Source: Flavobacteriaceae bacterium (GTDB lineage Bacteria > Bacteroidota > Bacteroidia > Flavobacteriales > Flavobacteriaceae). Taken from it: a DNA stretch of 64,000 bases. Positions 1 to 8,245 of the stretch are shown piece after piece. Location: contig JASBUG010000043.1 in assembly GCA_030148025.1 (NCBI GenBank), positions 62,001 to 126,000 of the forward strand, read 5' to 3'. The position numbers were made by a program, and so were the translations under genes. The first letter of the stretch is position 1, and each line of letters opens with the position of its first letter. Under the pieces are notes generated by a model, which had not been told where the DNA came from, did not search any database, and was given only the letters and a program-made list of their open reading frames with translations.

Positions 1-459
1 AGGAATGATCTGCTCAAACAATTGACGTAAACGTTTTGCCATAGTTGGCGATTTTCCGTTGGTAGAAATAGCTATCTTCACGTTACCTTTGGTTACGATT
101 CCTCCTAAATAGAAATCGCATATATCTGGTGTATCAGCAACATTTACAAGTAAATATCTTTTCTTAGCATCTTTATAAATTTGCCTGTTTACATCGATAT
201 TGTTTGTCGCTGCTATTACTAAATTCTTATCTATCAAAAAAGAACTATCATAACTCATCTCTATCAAATCAACATGGTATCTTTCGGCTAAATCTTTAAC
301 TTCTTGCTTAAAACTACTAGCAACCATAGTTACATTTGCATGAGGGCTAGATTTTAATAAAAAACTTAATTTTTCTAATGCTACATTACCACCACCCACT
401 ATTAGTGTTTGAAGCTCATGCATTTTAAGGAATATAGGGTATAAATTATTGCGCTCCAT
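1..459 (-). CDS. Siroheme synthase N-terminal type (precorrin-2 dehydrogenase/ferrochelatase), partial
   Basis: The gene runs off the left edge, so 153 codons are visible. It starts with ATG at 459-457, overlapping the end of the upstream methyltransferase gene by 14 bases. The N-terminus shows the Rossmann motif LIVGGGNVALEKL (about residues 19-31), followed by the typical VVIAAT/VNVADTPDICDFYLGG-like stretch of the CysG N-terminal/Met8p family. That family oxidises precorrin-2 with NAD and may insert Fe2+ to give siroheme. Its place directly after the SUMT gene and the sulfite reductase gene fits making the siroheme for that reductase. A later ATG exists at residue 13, but the earlier start keeps the conserved MERNNLYPIFLK leader seen in related flavobacterial proteins (from memory). 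Whether the ferrochelatase part is present cannot be seen here. Confidence 0.88.
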   Translation of the reverse strand, partial: MERNNLYPIFLKMHELQTLIVGGGNVALEKLSFLLKSSPHANVTMVASSFKQEVKDLAERYHVDLIEMSYDSSFLIDKNLVIAATNNIDVNRQIYKDAKKRYLLVNVADTPDICDFYLGGIVTKGNVKIAISTNGKSPTMAKRLRQLFEQIIP

Positions 460-1231
460 GACTTGTATAATTCACTTTAACTTCAGTATAAAACTGCTTA
501 AGTTTATGACTATGCTTTACCACATCACCTATTACAATAATTGCAGGATTGCTTAGTTTTTTAGTTTCTACAACTTCTAAAATGGAATCTATTGTTCCCA
601 CTCCAACATTTTCATTTGGAAGTGTTCCATTTTGAATTATAGCTACAGCATCATTACCTCTGTGATACTTTTTAAATAAACTCACTATTTCAGGGAGTTT
701 ACTCATTCCCATTAAAATAGCTATAGTTGCTGTAGATTGCGCAGCTAACGCTACGTCGTTAGACAATTTTCGTTGAGACGTTGTTCCTGTTATTACCCAA
801 AAACTTTCGGAAACATTACGCTTAGTTAACGATATTCCTTGAGATGCAGGAACAGCTATAGATGATGAAATTCCAGGAACCACATGGCATTCAATTCCAA
901 AAGCGTCAGCATAAGCAATTTCTTCACTTCCACGTCCAAAAACAAAGGGATCTCCTCCTTTTAATCGTACCACATGACCGTTAGTAAGTGCGTGTTCTAC
1001 AATTAAATTATTAATCTCGTCTTGCGAGTATCTGTGAAAATCTTTTCGTTTACCCACAAATATTTTGATAGCAGCCTTTGGTGCGTACTCCAACAACTCG
1101 GTATTAACCAACGCATCATACAATACTACATTGGCTTCAGCTAATGCTTTAACTCCTTTTACAGTAATTAAATCTGCATCACCTGGTCCTGCTCCTACCA
1201 AGGATAATCTAGGTTTTTTATTGACTAACAT
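446..1231 (-). CDS. cobA: Uroporphyrinogen-III C-methyltransferase (SUMT)
   Basis: This 261-residue protein is a SAM-dependent methylase that turns uroporphyrinogen III into precorrin-2, the branch point to siroheme. The family signatures are visible: the N-terminal VGAGPGDADLITVKG (about residues 12-26) and the SAM-binding GGDPFVFGRG near residue 92. Length matches stand-alone SUMT proteins rather than the E. coli CysG fusion; the missing CysG half is the next gene. It overlaps the sulfite reductase gene upstream by 14 bases and the siroheme synthase gene downstream, which argues for one translationally coupled operon serving sulfite reduction. No separate promoter is evident. Confidence 0.95.
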   Translation of the reverse strand: MLVNKKPRLSLVGAGPGDADLITVKGVKALAEANVVLYDALVNTELLEYAPKAAIKIFVGKRKDFHRYSQDEINNLIVEHALTNGHVVRLKGGDPFVFGRGSEEIAYADAFGIECHVVPGISSSIAVPASQGISLTKRNVSESFWVITGTTSQRKLSNDVALAAQSTATIAILMGMSKLPEIVSLFKKYHRGNDAVAIIQNGTLPNENVGVGTIDSILEVVETKKLSNPAIIVIGDVVKHSHKLKQFYTEVKVNYTSHGAQ

Positions 1232-3320
1232 TTTCTAATTCTTTTTCTCTGTAAGCTTCAATCAATTTGAAAAACTCTTGTGCGTCATGTAAATATGAAC
1301 TAGCAAAAGATTCTGATGGTTCATTCTCCTTAAGTTGATACACTAATTCAGCAAAGCTTGTTTTTAAGGTTAGCTTATTAGTTTCAATAAATATTTCATC
1401 AAATTGTTTTATGATTCCAGCTTGTGTATTTGTTTTTTTATTTTCTGCTAGTAATAGTGCTTTTGCTCCATTTACGAAAGCCGCATACGTATGATAAATA
1501 GCATCAGACCATTTTTCATTTTTAAACGATTCAATCGCTAAATCTAATTTTTCTCTTGCTTCTAAAATTAATGTAGCCACAAGATCAATAACAACACCAG
1601 CACATTCTCCAATTCCAACGGCTTGAATATATTTATCGCTATTTCCCCAATCTATAAAATCACTTTCCTGAAGATTTTCGGTAGACGACAACGGAACGAG
1701 TAGTTCATAAAAATACTTTTCTCCTAATCTATCGTAATAGTCTAGAAAGGATTCATTAGCTTCTTGATTCAACTGATAATCATCTAATAAAAATCTTAAG
1801 GCTTGCGGACCGCGTTTTGAAGGTAGTTTAATCACTTTATCAGCAAAACGTCCTTCTCCATTTCCAAGTACGCCTCCTCCTAGTAACACCTGAACAGCAG
1901 GAGCAACTAATTTTTCTTTAGTTCTAATAGACATTCCTTGAAAGCCTATGTGCGCCATGTTGTGTTGTCCACAAGCATTCATGCAACCACTAATTTTTAT
2001 AGTTACATTTTTATTATTTAAATACTGCGGATATTTCTCAATTAAAACACGTTCCAGTTCATTTGCCATTCCTGTACTACTTGCTATTCCTAAATTACAA
2101 GTGTCTGTTCCTGGGCATGCCGTGATATCTACAGTAGAATTATAACCTAGATCAACAAATCCTAGTTTTTTTAATTCCTGATAAAAAAGAGGTAACACGT
2201 CTTCTTGTACATGACGTATTAATATATTTTGACGTAAAGTAAATCGTAATTCATCAGCTGCATAATCCCTAATTAAACGTGCTAATTGTCTAGCTTTTTC
2301 GGTTGAAAAATCACCTAACTGCACTTTTATTCCAATAGCAAATAGCCTTTCTTGTTTTTGAGGGATAACATTTAGTTTCTTCCAAGAGTCAAACTCTTCT
2401 TTATTTACAGAAACCTTGTCTGAATTTGAAACCTCTGGTAAAGTTATTTCTTCTTCAAAAGCAGACGTATCAATTTCAAATTCCTGAACAGATAATGCTT
2501 TTTGTTCTTCTTCAACTAGTTTCACAAAAGCTTCTAAACCAATATCTTTTATTAGGAATTTCATTCGTGCTTTTAAACGTTTTGCACGTTCTCCATGGCG
2601 ATCAAAAATTCGTAATACACTTTCGGTTACCGGAATAATTTTATTAGTTGGTAAAAACTCAAACAATACATCAGCATGTCTAGGTTGAGATCCCAATCCA
2701 CCACCAAGCATCACTTTAAATCCGCGTTGACCATTCTGAATTTTAGGAATAAATCCAAGGTCATGAATATAACTTAAAGCTGTATCTGTATCTGAGGAAG
2801 AAAATGAAATTTTAAATTTTCGTCCCATTTCTTGGCACACTGGATTTCGTAAAAAGAACTGAAATACTGCATGTGCATAAGGTGATACATCGAAAGGTTC
2901 ATTAATATCAATCCCAGCTGTAGCGCTAGCCGTCACATTTCTTACTGTATTACCACAGGCTTCACGCAAAGTAACATCGTCTTTTTCTAGCTCTGCCCAA
3001 AGTTCAGGTGTTCTATCAAGACTTACATAATGTATTTGTATATCTTGCCTGGTGGTAATATGTAATCTTCCTGTTGAGTACTCATCAGACACATCTGCAA
3101 TTCGCAGTAACTGTTTACTAGTTACTTTGCCATATGGTAATTTGATGCGAATCATTTGCACCCCAAACTGACGTTGTCCATACACACCACGTGCTAAACG
3201 TAAACTTCTAAAGCGCTCTTCGTTTAAATGTCCTTCTTTAAACAATCGAATTTTTTGTTCTAATTCGATGATGTCCTTTTCTACTACAGGGTTTTCAATT
3301 TCTGTTCTAAAACTTTGCAT
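1218..3320 (-). CDS. Ferredoxin-type sulfite (nitrite/sulfite) reductase with C-terminal HEPN-like domain
   Basis: Residues 1 to about 560 form the two-repeat siroheme/4Fe-4S reductase fold. The cluster and siroheme ligands are Cys402, Cys408, Cys446 and Cys450 (C-x5-C and C-x3-C), and the siroheme-binding N-terminal part carries TGRLHITTRQDIQIH. It should reduce sulfite to sulfide with six electrons. Neighbouring cysH, cysD, cysN and siroheme genes favour sulfite over nitrite as substrate. Unusually the protein continues for about 130 residues beyond the catalytic core: residues 575-695 are predicted all-helical with the pattern AREKLDLAIESF...AIYHTYAAFVNGAKALLL, which resembles HEPN domains. 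No clear RX4-6H RNase motif is present, so a structural or nucleotide-sensing role is more likely than RNA cleavage. The gene starts 51 bases after cysN. Confidence 0.92.
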   Translation of the reverse strand: MQSFRTEIENPVVEKDIIELEQKIRLFKEGHLNEERFRSLRLARGVYGQRQFGVQMIRIKLPYGKVTSKQLLRIADVSDEYSTGRLHITTRQDIQIHYVSLDRTPELWAELEKDDVTLREACGNTVRNVTASATAGIDINEPFDVSPYAHAVFQFFLRNPVCQEMGRKFKISFSSSDTDTALSYIHDLGFIPKIQNGQRGFKVMLGGGLGSQPRHADVLFEFLPTNKIIPVTESVLRIFDRHGERAKRLKARMKFLIKDIGLEAFVKLVEEEQKALSVQEFEIDTSAFEEEITLPEVSNSDKVSVNKEEFDSWKKLNVIPQKQERLFAIGIKVQLGDFSTEKARQLARLIRDYAADELRFTLRQNILIRHVQEDVLPLFYQELKKLGFVDLGYNSTVDITACPGTDTCNLGIASSTGMANELERVLIEKYPQYLNNKNVTIKISGCMNACGQHNMAHIGFQGMSIRTKEKLVAPAVQVLLGGGVLGNGEGRFADKVIKLPSKRGPQALRFLLDDYQLNQEANESFLDYYDRLGEKYFYELLVPLSSTENLQESDFIDWGNSDKYIQAVGIGECAGVVIDLVATLILEAREKLDLAIESFKNEKWSDAIYHTYAAFVNGAKALLLAENKKTNTQAGIIKQFDEIFIETNKLTLKTSFAELVYQLKENEPSESFASSYLHDAQEFFKLIEAYREKELENVSQ

Positions 3321-3371
3321 ATCAATTTTTCCTCTAAATGCATAAGAGGTTTAGTGTTTTGTTGTTATGTA

Positions 3372-4619
3372 CTATTGAATAAATCCTGCTCCCACAGTAT
3401 TATTTGATTGGGAATCGATTAATATGAACGAGCCATTCGTACGATGCTCTTTAAACGCATCATAAAAAATTGGTCTGTTTAACTTAAAGCTTACCGAAGC
3501 GATATCGTTCATTCCTAAACTTTGCGCATCAGTACTTATACCAGAATAATCTGGATTGATCTTATGATGAATATTCTCTACTCTTGCCAACACCTTATTA
3601 ACTCCATGCTGTAATAGATACTTAGCTCCACTAGTTAATTGCTTTGCATCCATCCAACATATAGTAGCTGTAAATTGTTTTTCTATAGTTGGCAGATCAT
3701 TTTCTTTTACGATCATATCACCACGGCTTACATTAATATCATTTTCAAGAGTGATTGTAACCGATGATCGTCTGGATGCAGTATCAAAAGTTTTGTCGTA
3801 AGCATAGATCTCCTTGATCTTAGATTTTGTTTGTGATGGTAATACAACCACATCATCACCAACACTTAAGTCACCTCCATAAACTTTTCCTGCATAACCT
3901 CTAAAATCATGAAATTCGTTTGTTTTAGGGCGTACTACATATTGTACTGGAAAGCGTGGTGTTCCAGTATTATAAATATCTTCGGTTTTTAATTGCTCCA
4001 AATGCTCAATTAAAGTTTGCCCGTTATACCATGGCATATTATCTGAGCCATGAACAACATTATCACCTTTTAAAGCACTTACAGGGATAAACGTAATTCG
4101 TTGATCCTGATAATCTCTTTTTTCCATTAGTGCTTCAAAATCTGCTTTGATATTGTTGTATGTTTCTTCAGAAAAATCAACCAAATCCATCTTATTAATA
4201 GCTACTATCACATCTTTAACGCGTAACAGATTATTGATAAAAAAGTGACGATTGGTTTGCTCTATTACACCTTTTCTGGCATCTATTAAAACAATGGCCG
4301 CTTGAGAAGTAGATGCTCCTGTAACCATGTTTCTGGTATACTCTACATGCCCAGGAGTATCTGCAATAATGTAACTTTTTGTATTTGTTGAAAAATAGAT
4401 ATGAGCCACATCTATGGTTATCCCTTGTTCACGTTCGGCTACTAGTCCATCGGTTGCGAAAGAGAAGTCCAAATAATCAAATCCCTTTTGCTTACTTGCT
4501 CTTTCAATAGCTTCTAATTTATCGTTCGTTAAGGATTTTGTATCATAAAGTAGACGTCCTATCAAAGTACTTTTACCATCGTCTACACTACCTGCCGTTG
4601 CTATTTTTAATACATCCAT
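3372..4619 (-). CDS. cysN: Sulfate adenylyltransferase subunit 1 (GTPase)
   Basis: CysN is the regulatory GTPase of ATP sulfurylase and couples GTP hydrolysis to the formation of APS from sulfate and ATP. The 415 residues carry the elongation-factor-type motifs: P-loop GSVDDGKST (10-18), switch-II DTPGH (87-91) and NKMD (142-145), followed by EF-Tu-like beta-barrel domains. The protein ends after these domains, so there is no fused APS kinase (CysC) as in some NodQ/CysNC proteins. It lies 91 bases downstream of cysD and 51 upstream of the reductase gene in the same orientation. Confidence 0.96.
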   Translation of the reverse strand: MDVLKIATAGSVDDGKSTLIGRLLYDTKSLTNDKLEAIERASKQKGFDYLDFSFATDGLVAEREQGITIDVAHIYFSTNTKSYIIADTPGHVEYTRNMVTGASTSQAAIVLIDARKGVIEQTNRHFFINNLLRVKDVIVAINKMDLVDFSEETYNNIKADFEALMEKRDYQDQRITFIPVSALKGDNVVHGSDNMPWYNGQTLIEHLEQLKTEDIYNTGTPRFPVQYVVRPKTNEFHDFRGYAGKVYGGDLSVGDDVVVLPSQTKSKIKEIYAYDKTFDTASRRSSVTITLENDINVSRGDMIVKENDLPTIEKQFTATICWMDAKQLTSGAKYLLQHGVNKVLARVENIHHKINPDYSGISTDAQSLGMNDIASVSFKLNRPIFYDAFKEHRTNGSFILIDSQSNNTVGAGFIQ

Positions 4620-4710
4620 GATTTTACTTTTTAAGTGATCTAAGACAAGGATTATCCTGCACGACCTCAGATCATGTTATTTTAATATTGTTATGTTGTT
4701 TGAATTTTAC

Positions 4711-5613
4711 TTAGAAATACCCTTGCTGTTTTCGTTTTTCCATAGCTGCTTCAGAGCGCTTATCGTCTATCCTAGCACCACGTTCTGAAATACTTGAATC
4801 CCTGATCTCTTGAACTACTGTTGAAATATCTGTTGCGCTAGACAATACTGCTGCTGTACAGCTCATATCGCCAACAGTTCTAAAACGCACCATACGCTCT
4901 TCAACCAATTCATCTTCTTCACGATATACCACATCATCATTAGTAGACCAAATAAGTCCATCACGAATAAATGTTGGTCTGGTATGCGCAAAGTAAATAG
5001 ACGGAATATCGATATCTTCTTTTTCGATATACGACCATACATCTAATTCCGTCCAATTAGAAATTGGAAACACACGTACGTTTTGTCCTAATTCAATTTC
5101 ACCATTAAGCATATCGAATAGTTCTGGTCTCTGATTTTTTTCATCCCATTGACCAAAGTCATCACGAACAGAAAAAATGCGTTCTTTAGCTCTAGCTTTT
5201 TCCTCATCACGACGTGCGCCACCAATACAAGCATCGAATTTAAATTCTTCAATAGCATCTAAAAGTGTGGTAGTTTGTAATGAATTTCTACTGGCATACT
5301 TTCCTGACTCTTCCTTCACTTTACCTTGATCTATGGAGTCTTGAACATTCCTTACAATTAATTCTAACCCTAATTCCTTGACAAGATTATCTCTAAATTC
5401 AATGGTTTCAGGAAAGTTGTGACCAGTATCTATATGCATTAGAGGGAACGGAATTTTTGCTGGATAAAACGCTTTTTGAGCTAAGCGTACTAAGGTTATA
5501 GAATCCTTTCCTCCCGAAAACAGTAACACAGGATTTTCGAACTGTGCAGCTACTTCTCGGATAATATAAATAGCTTCATTCTCTAACGGATTGATATGTG
5601 CTGTATTTGTCAT
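4711..5613 (-). CDS. cysD: Sulfate adenylyltransferase subunit 2
   Basis: CysD is the catalytic subunit of ATP sulfurylase. The PP-loop LFSGGKDS is at residues 31-38, followed by DTGHNFPETI, and the C-terminus ends in the family-typical EAAMEKRKQQGYF. The open frame extends 20 codons further upstream, into cysH, but the ATG at 5613-5611 gives the usual N-terminus (MTNTAHINPLE) and a clean 10-base gap from the cysH stop codon, so the 300-residue form is preferred. It forms a pair with cysN directly downstream. Confidence 0.95.
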   Translation of the reverse strand: MTNTAHINPLENEAIYIIREVAAQFENPVLLFSGGKDSITLVRLAQKAFYPAKIPFPLMHIDTGHNFPETIEFRDNLVKELGLELIVRNVQDSIDQGKVKEESGKYASRNSLQTTTLLDAIEEFKFDACIGGARRDEEKARAKERIFSVRDDFGQWDEKNQRPELFDMLNGEIELGQNVRVFPISNWTELDVWSYIEKEDIDIPSIYFAHTRPTFIRDGLIWSTNDDVVYREEDELVEERMVRFRTVGDMSCTAAVLSSATDISTVVQEIRDSSISERGARIDDKRSEAAMEKRKQQGYF

Positions 5614-5623
5614 ATAAGTAGTT

Positions 5624-6238
5624 TTAGGCGTGAAGTCCGCATTCGCGATTAGACAACACTTTTGTTGGGTCAAAATATTTGAATTCGTTTGGTAAATTGT
5701 TTTCTTCTAAATAAGCATCTAATTCTTCATCTGAATAATGATAGAAAGGACTCACCTTTAAAGTTCCATCTGCAGCTTGCGATACAATATCGATACTGTC
5801 TCTAAAATTAGTTTGTCCTTTACGCAGGTTTGTAAACCACACATCAGGCTGGTGTTCAGTCATTGCTCGTTTAAATGGTTCTAGTTTTACTTGCTCTGTA
5901 AATAGTTTGTGTTTTGGATCATCTATATCTGGAATTCCTAACACCGCATCACGGTAAGCAGACGTTTGTTTTGGCACATACAACTTCACATTAAGATCTA
6001 GTTGTTCTATAATTTCATTAGCATGTTTATACGTATTAGGTGTATTATAACCTGTATCACACCAAATTACTTTAATATCTTTTTTTACAGATGCAACTGC
6101 GTGTAAAATAGCAGCCTCATAAGGTCTAAAGTTCGTCGTCACTACTGGATTTTTCGCATTAGTTATTGCCCACTCTACAATTTCTTGTGGTGATTTATTG
6201 GCTAACTCTTCATTAATCTTTTGTAATTCAAGGCTCAT
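5624..6238 (-). CDS. cysH: Phosphoadenylyl-sulfate/adenylyl-sulfate reductase family protein
   Basis: CysH reduces PAPS or APS to sulfite using thioredoxin. The 204-residue protein ends in the catalytic ECGLH motif (Glu199-His203, nucleophile Cys200). It has only one other cysteine (Cys60), so the CC...CxxC ligands of 4Fe-4S APS reductases are absent; by family rules this looks like the PAPS type. No APS kinase gene is seen in the window, and CysN is not fused to one, so the real substrate is open. The preferred start is the ATG at 6238-6236, whose A overlaps the TAA of the preceding gene (TAATG); an alternative ATG four codons upstream would overlap it more. Confidence 0.9.
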   Translation of the reverse strand: MSLELQKINEELANKSPQEIVEWAITNAKNPVVTTNFRPYEAAILHAVASVKKDIKVIWCDTGYNTPNTYKHANEIIEQLDLNVKLYVPKQTSAYRDAVLGIPDIDDPKHKLFTEQVKLEPFKRAMTEHQPDVWFTNLRKGQTNFRDSIDIVSQAADGTLKVSPFYHYSDEELDAYLEENNLPNEFKYFDPTKVLSNRECGLHA

Positions 6239-6495
6239 TATTTCCCCCATTTAATTGAATTCCATACACGTTCATGAACGAAATACAGAATCATTTTTGT
6301 TATTAATTCTACTGCTCCTATTGATAGCGCCAAGGTCAAGGCTCCAGTTAGCAACCATGAAATTAAAATCGTATCTATGGTGCCAACAGCCCGCCAACTA
6401 AGGGTTTTCACAACACTACGCTTAATTTTTTCACTTGTACCTTTTTTAGATACAGTTGATTTTGTTCTTGTATTTAAAACACTATCTAGGATCAT
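6238..6495 (-). CDS. DUF2061 family small membrane protein
   Basis: This 85-residue protein has a basic N-terminus and then two hydrophobic stretches, roughly residues 40-58 and 58-74, with the pattern KTLSWRAVGTIDTILISWLLTG typical of DUF2061. The biochemical role is unknown. Proteins of this family are frequently found beside sulfate-assimilation genes in Bacteroidota, and here the stop codon overlaps the cysH start codon (TAATG), so the two are probably translated together. It is the first gene after the predicted promoter/operator at 6517-6571. A role linked to sulfate or sulfite handling at the membrane is only an inference from context. Confidence 0.85.
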   Translation of the reverse strand: MILDSVLNTRTKSTVSKKGTSEKIKRSVVKTLSWRAVGTIDTILISWLLTGALTLALSIGAVELITKMILYFVHERVWNSIKWGK

Positions 6496-6516
6496 TATTT
6501 TTTTAATTACTATTAC

Positions 6517-6533
6517 CCTATCGGATTACTAGG
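6517..6533 (-). promoter_or_regulatory. Candidate Rrf2-type operator upstream of DUF2061-cysHDN
   Basis: The sequence CCTA-N9-TAGG forms an interrupted palindrome 10 bases downstream of the predicted -7 box, at or just after the expected transcription start. Rrf2-family repressors bind palindromes of this size, and an Rrf2 gene lies immediately upstream in the same direction. Binding by that protein is inferred, not shown. Confidence 0.45.
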
Positions 6534-6542
6534 TTAATGATG

Positions 6543-6571
6543 CAAATGTATTATAAAATTTTAATAATCAA
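6543..6571 (-). promoter_or_regulatory. Bacteroidota-type promoter for DUF2061-cysHDN
   Basis: Read on the minus strand there is TTG (complement of 6569-6571), an 18-base spacer, then TACATTTG (complement of 6543-6550), an exact match to the Bacteroidota -7 consensus TAnnTTTG. It sits in the 92-base gap between the Rrf2 gene and DUF2061, suggesting that the cys genes have their own start point besides read-through from the met genes. Confidence 0.6.
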
Positions 6572-6587
6572 AGGTTTTTAAGATATT

Positions 6588-6998
6588 TTATGATATTAAA
6601 TCGGCTAATGACTTATTATTGAAGATGTTTAACGTGCTATCTCTTACTTCTATCATTAATTTATGTACAGAACATGCCGTTTCATCTGGACAATCATCAC
6701 ATTTTTCATAAAAGTTCAAGCTTACACATGGCACCATAGCAATAGGTCCTTCTAATACACGCATTACTTCTACCATCATAATATCTTTAGGATCTTTGAG
6801 TAAATAGTAACCACCACCTTTACCTTTTTTAGATCCTAAAAAGCCTGCTTTTCTGAGTGTTAATAATATACTCTCAAGATACTTTTGTGAAATATTTTCA
6901 CTCTCAGCTATGGCTGCAATTTGAACAGGCGATCTATTCTCCTGTTTTGCCATATATGTTAAAGCCTTTAAGCCATATTTTGTTTTTGCGGAAAGCAT
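6588..6998 (-). CDS. Rrf2 family transcriptional regulator (CymR/IscR-like)
   Basis: The 136-residue protein has the Rrf2 winged-helix N-terminus (MLSAKTKYGLKALTYMA, HTH about residues 25-55, wing GSKKGKGGGYYLL about 55-67). Four cysteines at 91, 100, 103 and 109 could hold an iron-sulfur cluster, as in IscR or NsrR, or sense thiol state. Its position between metZ and the cys genes suggests a sulfur or cysteine-supply regulator analogous to CymR, with the palindrome at 6517-6533 as a candidate site. It lies 33 bases after metZ and is probably cotranscribed with it. Cofactor and ligand are unknown. Confidence 0.9.
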   Translation of the reverse strand: MLSAKTKYGLKALTYMAKQENRSPVQIAAIAESENISQKYLESILLTLRKAGFLGSKKGKGGGYYLLKDPKDIMMVEVMRVLEGPIAMVPCVSLNFYEKCDDCPDETACSVHKLMIEVRDSTLNIFNNKSLADLIS

Positions 6999-7031
6999 AG
7001 CACGAATATAAACATTAATCCGTGCAAATAC

Positions 7032-8201
7032 CTAACTTTCCAATGCCTGATTTAAATCATTAATTACATCTTCCACATGCTCTAAACCAACAGACACGCG
7101 AACTAAACCATCTGTAATACTCACCTCTAACCTATCGGCTTCACTTAATTTACTATGCGTAGTAGATGCTGGATGTGTAACAATAGTTCTGGTATCTCCA
7201 AGATTAGCAGATAATGAACACAACTTAATAGCATCTAAAAATTTACGTCCTGCTTCTACACCTCCTTTAATTTCAAAAGCCACAATGTTTCCACCTTTTA
7301 GCATTTGTTTTTTTGCTACTTCGTATTGTGGATGTGATTTTAAAAATGGGTATTTCACCCAATTCACCTTGTCATGTGCTTCTAAAAACTGAGCTACTTT
7401 AAGTGCATTTTCGCAATGTTTATCTACTCTTACTGTTAAGGTTTCTAAACTTTTAGACAATGTCCACGCATTAAAAGGCGATAATGCTGGCCCAGTATTA
7501 CGCGAGAATAAATAGATCTCACGAATTAAATCTGCTCTACCAACTGCTACACCACCTAAGACACGTCCTTGTCCGTCCATTAACTTCGTAGCGGAATGAA
7601 TCACCACATCTGCTCCAAACTTAATAGGCTGTTGTAAATATGGTGTCGCAAAACAATTGTCAATCACCAATATCAAATTATGTTTCTTAGCAATTTTTCC
7701 CAATAATTCCAGATCTAAAATGTCTACAGCAGGATTTGTTGGTGATTCAGCATATAATATTTTAGTTTTTGAAGTAATTAAACTTTCAATTGTATCAACC
7801 TCATCTACTTTAAAGTAACTTGTACTGATATTCCATTTAGGCAAATATTTTGTGAATAAGGTATGTGTAGATCCAAACACCGATTGAGCCGACACTATAT
7901 GATCACCACTCTCCAATAAGGCCGCCAATGTGGAGAAAACAGCGGCCATTCCTGTAGCAAAGGCATACCCATCTTCAGCGCCTTCTAATTTGCATACCTT
8001 TTCCACAAACTCGGAGGTATTTGGATTTGTAAAACGACTGTAAATATTACGCTGCTTCTCTTCTGTAAAAGAAGCTCGCATATCTTCAGCATCTTCAAAG
8101 ACAAAACTTGAGGTTAGGTACAAAGGGCTTGTGTGTTCTAAAAATTGTGAACGATCTATTTGGGTTCTTATTGCTTCTGTTTCTTTATTGTAAGTACTCA
8201 T
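7032..8201 (-). CDS. metZ: O-acylhomoserine sulfhydrylase (Cys/Met metabolism PLP enzyme)
   Basis: The 389-residue protein belongs to the fold-type I Cys/Met PLP enzymes. The PLP lysine is Lys206 in the SATKLMDGQGRVLGG motif, with the ESPTNP motif at about residues 152-157. It most resembles MetZ, which attaches sulfide to O-succinyl- or O-acetylhomoserine to give homocysteine. The gene immediately upstream encodes a MetX-like homoserine acyltransferase domain, and sulfide-producing genes follow, so direct sulfhydrylation is the likely route. Cystathionine gamma-synthase or beta-lyase activity cannot be excluded from sequence. It starts 44 bases after the fusion gene and is probably under the same SAM-I riboswitch. 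Confidence 0.9.
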   Translation of the reverse strand: MSTYNKETEAIRTQIDRSQFLEHTSPLYLTSSFVFEDAEDMRASFTEEKQRNIYSRFTNPNTSEFVEKVCKLEGAEDGYAFATGMAAVFSTLAALLESGDHIVSAQSVFGSTHTLFTKYLPKWNISTSYFKVDEVDTIESLITSKTKILYAESPTNPAVDILDLELLGKIAKKHNLILVIDNCFATPYLQQPIKFGADVVIHSATKLMDGQGRVLGGVAVGRADLIREIYLFSRNTGPALSPFNAWTLSKSLETLTVRVDKHCENALKVAQFLEAHDKVNWVKYPFLKSHPQYEVAKKQMLKGGNIVAFEIKGGVEAGRKFLDAIKLCSLSANLGDTRTIVTHPASTTHSKLSEADRLEVSITDGLVRVSVGLEHVEDVINDLNQALES

Positions 8202-8245
8202 TAATTTTTCTTTTATTGGATTCTGAAATTCAGAAATAACCTATT

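Noticed and set aside
8220..8245. Terminator between the MetX fusion and metZ (TTCTGAAATTCAGAA)
   Set aside because: The stem is short and AT-rich with no good T run on the minus strand; it more likely is a fragment of the intergenic palindromes and read-through into metZ is expected.
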